A DNA stretch of 52,448 nucleotides, taken from NCBI RefSeq assembly GCF_001039355.2, contig NW_019774358.1, positions 294,128 through 346,575 on the forward strand, written 5' to 3'. A model generated the notes under the pieces. That model was not told the DNA's origin. It was given only the letters and a program-made list of their open reading frames with translations, and did not search any database. The first letter of the stretch is position 1. Every line of letters starts with the position of its first letter. The DNA comes from Lingula anatina. Lineage: Eukaryota > Brachiopoda > Lingulata > Lingulida > Lingulidae. Of this stretch, positions 9,848 to 21,000 are shown in pieces. The position numbers and the translations under genes were made by a program.

Positions 9848-11801
9848 CTGGAATATTTCCAGTAGAAAAAAATCATTTAAACAATTTCTTCTGTGTGGTC
9901 GTTTTTGAAGCTAAGACATACATTTTAAATATCTATCGTATGGATTGATTTTGATGACATTTTCAGAATCTGTCAGAAATGCGATTGGGTTTTGATGGTG
10001 ATTCGGGTTTCCATATGGATCCAAGGCTTACAGCCATATCTTTTTTTTAAATATAATTCACGAGACTGTTAGGACTTATTCCATTGTGAGACAGTGACTG
10101 TTGACCTTGACCCAAAATATTCAAGAGAGGTATCTTAACTCGGGGAATGGGTGTGCTACCAAGTGCCAAAATTCATCAATTTGGCGGAGGCCGGCTCTCT
10201 ACGTGCTTTTCGAGTAAGGATCTAAATAAAAAAAATATGTGATATTTTTATTTTGTTTCAAGTCTGCATACTCATTTATTCTATACCATAAAAGGAAAAA
10301 AAGAGATAAAAAACAAAACAATCTCGACTTACCATAGTTTTGGATTCTTTTAATCAGTACAATCCCACATCTAAAGGTGACATACTTGTCATTTGTGTTA
10401 GCTCCCCGGAAATTCACCCGAAGATTGTGAAGCCTATTTCCTAGAGATAACAACATAGGGAAGAAGGGATCACCTTAAAATCATGCATCATGTACGGTTT
10501 TGAAATAGAACATGCTAGCACATAGAGCTTTACACCTTATTATAGCAAAATAAAAAGTGATCTAAATGACACATTCCTAGGGATTTAAAGCCCTTGAGGT
10601 AATTACGTATATACTATGGGCATTGTAGAGGAAAGTGTGATATGTAAACCCGGATTTAAGTAATGCTTTTTTTTAATTTTTGAATCAATCCTGTAATTGA
10701 GTTAAAAACTGTCTGTCGAATGTTACTGCAAACGGTAATAACAAAGAAAAAATACGGGGATGTGAATCAAAAGTGTGCAGTTATACATGGGCCTGCAACA
10801 GAACCCGTTATTAGACAAGAAGCTATTTTGTCATGTTATATCCGAAAGTTACAAGAGGATGCTAACCTCTGTCGTGTTGGAATTAACCCGTTGATCCACC
10901 ACTTGTTGTACAACACGGCTTTTGGGTGCAGTTTTCATATTCTTCCGGAAGTTGGCCACAGTCATCACCACGGCAAACTGGGTCGGGATATATACACTCC
11001 TTGGTACGTGACCGAGTCACTGTTCCTGGCAGTCCACAGGTAGCAGAACAAGAAGACCACGGTAACCAATTACTCAGATAACCATCCACTGGAACATAAG
11101 TATTAAAATGTCATCAAATGTCATCGCCGCCCTCAAAAGGAATATAATGTTCTCATTAGTAGGTTCCGAATATTGCCTAAGCGCCTGTTAAGGATAACGT
11201 AAGATTGTTTGTTTGTTCGAAACATAACGCAAAACTTTTTGGACGAACCTTGATGATATTTGCAGGATAGGCCACATATGGACCAAAGAACAAAGGAGTA
11301 GATTCTTTTGGGGGTGATATGGATAAAAACCGACAACGGACTCCGCGTCGAAGCTTCACATGTTGTAATATTCACACCTTAATATCTCTGAATTGTTTAC
11401 GTCATGCACTTTGTTGTGACGTTACAACCTGATCTCTTGCATCACATTTTGCCTGACATGACTATAATGAAATCCGCGCTCTTGTGGGGTACAAGGTTTA
11501 GGCTATGTCTATAAAGCATTTCAGAGAAAGATAGAGATGGATGTATATCTTCACCTGGGCAACAGGGGCCACTACAACACTGTGTATCGGTTGTCGCACC
11601 CACACAGGTGGCGCCACCGTGAGCGGGTTCAGGACATTTGCACTCCCTAGAGCGTGTGTTTGCACCATTTCCACACGTTACTGAGCAATCAGTCCAATCG
11701 CTGTACGTGCACCATCCACCGTCAACTGGAATGCAATATAACTACATAATGAAATGTTGCTTTTTTGGTTTGGTCAATGAAATGTCCGTTTAAACTGCGA
11801 T

Positions 11802-11848
<47 letters not shown>

Positions 11849-12673
11849 GGGAGGTTGGAGAGGGGGGAAGAGAGGGGTCGTTACCTGGGCAAGGGGGGCC
11901 ACTACAATACTGAGTCTCGGTTTCTGCACCCACACAGGTGGCGCCACCGTAGGCGGGTTCAGGACATTTGCACTCCCTAGAGCGCGTCTGTGTACCATTT
12001 CCACACGTTACTGAGCAATCACTCCAATCACTGTACGTGCACCATCCGCCGTCAACTGGAAGGCAATAAAAGTACATTATGAAATATTGTTTTCAGGTTT
12101 AGTAAATGGAATGTCTGTGTTAACTGCAATTTCAGAGAGAGAGAGAGAGAGTGAGAGAGAGAGAGAGAGAGAGGGGTGTCGTTACCTGGACAAGGGGGGG
12201 AACTACAAGACTGAGTCTCGGTTTCNGCCGCCGTCAACTGGAGGGCAATATAACTACATAATGAAATGTTGCTTTTTTGGTTTGGTCAATGAAATGGTTT
12301 GGTCAATTAAGCTGCGATTTCAGAGAGAGAGAGGGAGAGAGAGAGAATGAGAGAGAGAGAGAGAGAGAGAGAGATTGGGGAGGTTGGAGAGGGGGGAAGA
12401 GAGGGGTCGTTACCTGAGCAAGGGGGGCCACTACAATACTGAGTCTCGGTTTCTGCACCCACACAGGTGGCGCCACCGTAAGCGGGTTCAGGACATTTGC
12501 ACTCCCTAGAGCGCGTCTGTGTACTATTTCCACACGTTACTGAGCAATCACTCCAATCACTGTACGTGCACCATCCGCCGTCAACTGGAGGGCAATAAAA
12601 GTACATTATGAAATATTTTTTTCAGGTTTAGTACATGTAAATGGAATGTCTGTGTTAACTGCAATTTCAGAGA

Positions 12674-12722
<49 letters not shown>

Positions 12723-14512
12723 GGGTGTCGTTACCTGGGCAAGGGGGGCCACTACAAGACTGAGTCTCGGTTTCTGCACCCACACAGGTGGCGCCACCGT
12801 AGGCGGGTTCAGGACACTTGCACTCCCTAGAGCGTGTGTTTGCACCATTTCCACACGTTACTGAGCAATCAGTCCAATCGCTGTACGTGCACCAGCCGCC
12901 GTCAACTGGAGGGCAATATACAACATTGGTCAAAAAGGTTGTCCCACCCCCATTTCCATGTTTTTTTATTTACAAATGATCACCTTACAGGTGTAAATTG
13001 TTATAAACGGTACTTTTTATTCCAAATACCATGTCTAACATGATTAATGGTTCAAAAAATACAAAATAGTGGTAAAGAATATGTACATTTTATACCATTT
13101 AGTCAAATTTATAACAGGTACCCCCTCAAATCCAATGTTTCACTGTGATTTCTACAGATGTAAAGGAATGTCTCTTAAATTAAAAAGACCACATTAAATG
13201 TCACCAAATTTACACACAATTAGCATTAGGATGTGCTCCTCAATGCCCAGGATATTGTCCTATTCTTCTTAAACAGCTTGGAAAAGTTGGTCCACTTTTT
13301 TATGGGGTTGGTTCTCCTCTGCATTGCACACTCTAATTCATGCCACAGGTGATTAGTAAGGTTAATATCAGGGCTCAAATATGGTGGTTCCATCCTTAGA
13401 ACATTGTGTTTCTACAACAAATCACTTGCCAGGCAAGAGGTGTGAGCAAGTGTGCTGTTATGATGAAGCCTGGAGTTAACCCCAAAGTCAGTTCTTGAAG
13501 ATGGAGTGAAATATCATCTGAGAATGCTACGTTCAGTGATCCCACAGGGACCTGAACCGGGCCATCCATCACTGGAAGGGAATTGGTTTTGCTGCAGAAT
13601 CAGATTATTTTTGTATCCCATCGATGGTCAAATAAGGGTCCGTAGACATGTTGAAAAATGCCTCTTGGAAGGGTGTATGCAGAATAATATTGCCTGAGGT
13701 GTTAGATCAGTCGGCATTTGGACGTAACTGGGTCATTTTACGGTATAATTCTCAACAGATCGCTCACTCCATTTGCAAGAGGTGACTTCAGGGATGATAC
13801 CGGCTTTATTGTGACAACGCACTTGCTCACAGGTCTCGTCTGGCAAGTTATTTGTTGCAGAAATACAATGTTCCAAGGATGGAACCACCATATTTGAGCC
13901 CTGATATTAACCTTACAATCACCTGTGACAGGAATTGGAGTGTGCAATGCAGAGGAGAACCAATTCTAAAATAATCTGGACAAATTCGGCCACGCTCTTT
14001 AGGATGGATGGGGCAATATCCCACAAAACAGAATCATTACCCTTGTTGAAGGCTTGTCGCGCCATCTACAGGAAATAATTGCATTGCGCGGTAGATGCAC
14101 ATGCTATTAGGCACGTGATCTTTAACGAGCACACCCTAATGCTAATTGTTTGTAAACTTGGTGACATTTGATGGCGTCATTTTAATTTAATAGACATTTC
14201 TTTACATCTGTGGAAATCACAGTGAAACATTGGATTTGAGGGGGTACCTGTTATAAATTTGACTAAATGGTATAAAATGTGCATATTCACACCACTATTT
14301 TGTATTATTTTGTGTCATTAATCACATTAGACATAGTATCTGGAATAAAAAGCACCGTGTATAACAATTTACACCTGTAAGGTGTTCATTTGTAAATAAA
14401 AGTACATGGAAATGGGGGTGGGACAACCTTTTTGACCAATGCTGTAAGTACATAAAGGAAGGTAATACATGTAATAAGGTTTTACCTATGAAATATCTAT
14501 TTTAACTGCGAT

Positions 14513-14564
<52 letters not shown>

Positions 14565-14828
14565 AAGAGAGAGAGATCATTACCTGGGCAAGGGGGACCA
14601 CTACAAGACTGTTTCTCGGTTTCTGCACCCACACAGGTGGCGCCACCGTAGGCGGGTTCAGGACATTTGCACTCCCTAGAGTGTGTCTTTGTACCATTTT
14701 CACAAGTCACTGAGCAATCAGTCCAATCGCTGTACGTGCACCATCCGCCGTCAACTGGAGTGCAATATGAGTACATAATGAAATGCTGTTTTTGGTTTGG
14801 TCAATGAAATGTCTGTTTAAACTGCGAT

Positions 14829-14883
<55 letters not shown>

Positions 14884-17800
14884 GGGAGGGGTGAGAGAGG
14901 GGGAAAGAGGTGGGTTGTTACCTGGGCAAGGGGGACCACTACAAGACTGAGTCTCGGTTTCTGCACCCACACAGGTGGCGCCACCGTAGGTGGGTTCAGG
15001 ACACGTGCACTCCCTAGAGCGTGTCTGTGTGCCGTTTTCACACGTCACTGAGCAATCAGTCCAATCGCTGTACGTGCACCATCCGCCGTCAACAGGAGAC
15101 CCTGTGAATGTATAACTTGATATGTTTATTCCACACTTGCAGTGACAACATTATAAACAATACTGGAATATTAAACCATTAGAGAAAAATACTGATTTTG
15201 TTGTGAACCAAAACAAATGTGAGAGTTCAGTTTGCAATGCATTAAATGTCTAGCAATATAAGTATACTGTATACATTTAAACGAACTGACATAGCAGTCT
15301 ATGCCATTGAACAAGAACGAATGTGGTCATGTAGTTTGAAAAGGCACAATTAGAGTAATCCTCAAGGTTAAATTCTTGCGCTTTCCGAAATGTTTATTTT
15401 CAACGGGTACTTTCCCCTTGCTTGCTGTGCTATGATGAACCATCGGTCAAATTTTGTCAAATTATATAATTATGGTAATGTGTCATACACATCTATGCCA
15501 TTCTAGTAATCTATGCCATTCTAGGATTGTAAGCGAGCACATTTTCCCTATCGATGTTGGAACCATGGTGACAAACGTTTCTCAACCAACTCCCGTCTGC
15601 TAAGATCAGAAAAAAATCCCCAGATATTTTCCCATGGCAGAGTCTCATATTTGACCAAAATCCAACATGGCCGCCGTTAAATTGACTCACATTAATAGAT
15701 GTTTCAACCTGAAGAAGGTGTAATTTTAAAGCATTAAAGCATTTTTTTTTGTCTGACTGAGCGATAAATTTGTTTTTCCCTTTGGCATGTCTTGAGGCTT
15801 ATAAGTAACTAGAAGCAATGGTTTCAATGCCGGAGTCCATATATACATTTGGAACATAGTTATGGGCACTGGCGTCCAATTTGGTTCCCCAAGATGCAAA
15901 TTACCTAAGTCGAATTATTACACATTACCTTCTGTAAGTTTGTCACATAGGAATGGTCCAGGGCATCTGTAAATATAATATAATATAATATAATATAATA
16001 TAATATAATATAATATAATATAATATAATATAATTCGTTGCAAATTCGTATATAATAGTCCTTTCTCTTCCTCATGAATATACAATACGTTAGATCAGTA
16101 GAAGAGATAATAAACTTTCTGAACATCCTAATTACTGGCGCTGCTAAACGGTAGTTTATTACCGCCTAACAGCTTCAGTAGGCATGCCGGGATCCGCCTA
16201 AGCCGACTTCAACTTTGCAATACACTCCTCTAGTTGCTAGTTCGATTATAAGACATGAGAACAGGGTCCTCAGTGGGTTTGATCTTACCTATTGCTACCA
16301 AAGGCTTGATAACAAACCAAGGCCTGGGCGAGCTGTGCAGCGGTCGGGGTCCAGGTTATGCTTACAGAGGCTGTGCTGTCGTTGATTTTAACCATCGCAC
16401 TGACATTAGCACCGGATGGAGGGAAAACGTTGATGGCATTTATTCTACAAGTGTAGAAAGATGCGAACGTTATAAATAAAGATGTATTCATTGTCGTTTA
16501 TTCTGTATGTGTGGAAAGAAATGGACGTTATGAATATAATATATGCATGGGTGTGGATTATGTGCTGTCATTTCGATACGCAGATCCGTCGTCAACTAAA
16601 GTCTTAATTACATGGTATTTTAAATTGTTGCCTGTTTTATGCTGATCGAGCAAGGAAGTGCTTACAAGTGCAAACATACCCACTGGGATAAAATGCTATT
16701 AAGTCTTTCGTGAAGGTCTGCCCAGCACGTAGGTTTTTTGTCTCTGGTGGAGTTGTGAAAGTTGGCGGGTTGTCGCAATTACAACCATCCTTTATGCGAG
16801 CAAGATACTGAAATATCCAAGTTATTTCACACATTATAAAACCCCAATTTATGACAAATGAGAAATTCAGAATCACAATCGTCAATTCAAAAATCAATCA
16901 ATCAATCAATAAATAAATAAACATGTCATGTATGCCTGTGACAGTAAAAAGTAAAGTCAATCTATGAATATGTAGCGATATTAAGCAAGTGATATTGTTC
17001 ATAAAGGGCCTTTAAAATGCGACTTTTCGCCGATCTGTGCTACAAACGGACACGTATAAGCGACGCGCGCTGCCACGTGTGGAAACAAAAGGCAGGTTCA
17101 TTCTGGTGGATAATTATGGACAAAAAACTACAGGGTGCAGCGTGTTTGTAGAACTTTACTTAGCGAGCTGGCTACGCGTTATGTAAAAAGCATTGCTATT
17201 TAAATAATAATGCCATGGGGTCGGCAACTATGATAGGGTTAACCATACCGTCCTTACCGTTTTTTTCTGATCGCCAATGTTTTCATTTCTTTTTAATCTA
17301 AATACTTATATAAATTTTCCTGACCTGCAGCGGGACCTTTGACAATGGAGTTGTTTCGTCTTTCTGCACTCCACCCTGTGTTATTTTTGTTGCGGGGAAA
17401 TCTTCCAACATTATTGCTACTGTATAAAACCCAGTACCGTACAGGCTTCGCTTAGAAGACGGGATGATAAGGGTACAGTTCTGAAATAAATCAACTGATA
17501 TTTTACCCACCAAAGCGTTGAGTCGTTTATTTTGAAAACGTGTATTTCACGTGGGCTGATTTCATGTGATTAGATCAATGTGTATTCAGGTGTGTCAGTA
17601 ACAATAAACCGATTACCTTGTCTGAAGCACTGTTTACTTAAGCAACGTACGGCGATTTCAATGGGTATTACTATATGGGCTGGTCAAACCAGTTGCAAAC
17701 CATGCAAGCCAGGTTGGTGAACCTGAACAGAGGCCACTCCCAAAACATCCAGAACTTAACACCGGGGAACAGGGCACATTGTTCTTACGCTTTTACTGCT

Positions 17801-18027
17801 ATAAATAAGCAACCTCAAAAAGGTCCCTTCAGAACGAGGGGAAAATTATCACCAAAAAGCGCTTTCCAAGGCCTACTGTCATAGCGAGACTGCTCTTAGC
17901 ATGTTACTATACCAAACACATCAGTGACCGTTGCTGAATTTAGACGCTGATATTGCAGCGATGATTTCTTTATGAAGTCCCATCTAATGCCATACTGAAT
18001 GTTAGTATGTTCATGACGATAAAGAAG

Positions 18028-18071
<44 letters not shown>

Positions 18072-21000
18072 ACGTACTGCGGATACAAAGTTGACCCCGG
18101 AAGTGGCCCACATATGTCGGCGCACTCATCCTCTCCCTTTGCCCAGCGACATCTTACAATATCCCCATCTGCATCAGCATTTGGGATGTCAAATTGATAG
18201 CCACATGTGACATCCATGCTATTGAAAATCAAAAATAATGACAAGAACCAATTTAATTATAGTGGATCAATGCGTTATTAGCGAGCTCCCTAGCTAATTA
18301 TATTAACTTGTTTTGCACTAATATTATACTTCTGTGATTAAAATCATGTGATGATCCGTAAAAAAAATCATTTGCACTAAACACCAAGTACTTACTTAAC
18401 CATGGGGCTACTTGTGGTTACTGGGCTTGAATTTGGTTTTCCCGTGTCGTTTCGGATACCAGCATTATATTCGGTTGTAACATTCCAGCTTTTTCGGTCT
18501 CCTCTTTCCATTGCTACCCAGCAACAGTCTTTAAATCTGAGATGTTTAAAAATGTGGAATAATGAGACACGCAAATACAGGGGTACCCGTTGTAGTCTGG
18601 ATGACTGGTGCTATATTTTGGCCAATTTGCTCAAAATGTGGAAAAAGCATGAAACTTGGCACAATTGTTCTTTGGTCTATGCTGATCATTTTCAAGGGCA
18701 GTGCCCAAAATTTCCAAGCGTTGCTTAGCAACCGTTGCTATGGAAGTGAATTTCCTTAGTAACAAGCTAATTAGACCTTTCTTGTCCAGTTTAAAAAGTT
18801 TATAAATGCTAATAACTATGTTTCAGGGCATCAGAACTATCACTAGACTATTTTAAGGCAATTAAAACCCAAATTAACCTTAGCCACGATTGCTAGGCAG
18901 CATATTACCCTAGCAACAAGCATTTAAAGTTGCGTTAGTCTATTAAGTAAGGCAAATCTATAATACTAGCTAAGAACTACACTTTTGAGCAAGATGTTCA
19001 TACTTTTAATCCAGTAAGTTGAACCAATTGTGTGTTTACACACATCCGATCAAATAAATTGCCAGTGCAGATACTTAAGGCAGCATGTTCAAAATTAGTA
19101 ACCAGCCATTTCCATGCTTTTATCACCTTACGACTCTTTATAANCAAAAAATCAACCTTTTTAAATCATTTAAACTGAACAAGAAAGGTCCAATTAGCTT
19201 GTTACTAAGGTAAATCACTTCCTTAGCAACGGTTGCTAAGCAACGCTTTGAAATTTTGGGCACTGCCCTTGAAAATGATCAGCATAGTCCAAAGAACATT
19301 TATGCCAAGTTTCATGCTTTTTCCACCTTTTGAGCAATTTTTGCACCAGTCATCTAGACTATTGAATTAATTTGATGATTTGCTTTAAAAACGACTGAGT
19401 TATATTTAGGCCACGAGCCGTACACTTTCACTAATGGGCCTGATTTGGTCTTACAGCAATTTTCCCATATTTACCAATGGTTAATGAATCCATTTCTACA
19501 TTAAAAATTAGTCCCTTTTTTTGGTAATAATCTCTTAAGAGATACAGTGTAGCCATCTTTGGAGGTCACGTGATCAGATGACAAGCACAGCTTTCGTATG
19601 TATTGCTGCCCTCCCGTAAAATAGAATATATTACATTTCTGAGTTGTTTACAATGTATTTATTGTGAAATTTAGATTTCATACGAGTAGCTGTTATCCCT
19701 TTAAGTAAGGTGTCTTAATTTGATCTTAAAACTAGAAACGAACTGAAAGTTCAGTGAGTATGACTATAATTGGTCTGATTTCAACTGAAGTTGTAAAGCA
19801 GTTAAAGCAGTTATGGTTTGCCCATATTTAAGCAATGATACATTATGTCTACCAACAAAATCGCAATCAATTTGAATATGATGTTGTCAAAATGTCATTA
19901 ATATCAAGATAATGTAACTGATACAATTCTTCGAGCACATGCCTTACAATATAAAATGAAATATTCTCAGAAAAAAAATACACTGTTGACAAATTTTTAT
20001 TTAAGTCACCAACTTCACCTGTTGTAGAATACGAAAAAAAAATCACATAGATTGGACACTAATATTTTAATACACCAACTAGACACTAGTATACCGATTA
20101 GTGATGTACATGCATGAAGGCATTTTGAACAATTTATGGTTGGTTGGTGGTGGAAGACAAACAAAAATAGACTGACCCAAAAGAAAACATCAGTATACCA
20201 ATTAATGATGTACACGTACGAAGGCATATTGGCCAGGAAGTGGTTGGGTATTGGTGGAGGACAAATAGAAATAGACTTACCCAAACGAAAACACACCAGA
20301 GTGTGGCAAAGTGTAACTGAACTCATTTTCCCCTTGTTGCCATTCATCAGTCGGATCTATGGCTGTGACATAGTACCTATGAGGAGCAACCTCAGGGGTT
20401 CCGGATCCGCAACCTAAAGTTACAGATAAGGGATAGTTAAATGTGCTTTTGTGATGTCACCACTTAAGACTTTCCTTTGGCCAAACTATACTCGGCAATG
20501 TCAAACTCGTGTGAGTGATCTGTGAGAATCAGTGAATTGTACTTACCAGATAAACACTGCCAATAAGGAAACTTCCAAAAAGAAACTGAAAGTTTTTCGA
20601 ATTTATCGGGCGTACAGGGGTTTCCACAAGGACCATAATTTAATCTCCAGGCCGACCTCCAAGCACAGGTCACTTAAAAAAAGGGAAACGACTCAGATTA
20701 GTTATAAAGATATTAGTATCAACATTTGCAGAATCGATTTTATTTCAATATTCTGCTACTGGTTGACAGGACACACAGAAGAACAGGGCAAAACATGCAT
20801 GGGGTGTTGTGGCTACTATGGTGTAGGCGAGATGGCAGTGGTCAACAGGAACCTTAACTCAGACCCATGCATCCAAGTACTGGAAAGGAACTTAAGGAAA
20901 TCTGGTGACAATATATTTGGGAACTACGACTACTAATTGATGCTTTATTATGACAATTTTACTCCACGCACAGTCAATGCAACAGTGGGCTGTTCATATG

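Noticed and set aside
11765-15048. Several open frames rich in Leu-Ser or Arg-Glu around the TSR exons
   Set aside because: They are translations of (GA)n/(CT)n tracts running on from TSR exons past clear GT donors, not separate proteins.
4227-15048. Regularly spaced repeats that might suggest a CRISPR array
   Set aside because: The repeats are protein-coding TSR exons and microsatellites in a eukaryotic genome, with no short palindromic repeats or unique spacers.
15102-15121. Direct splicing of exon 9 to the first TSR exon
   Set aside because: Phase 2 to phase 1 would give a stop at once. The 38-nt exon 10 resolves the phase and is conserved in both copies.
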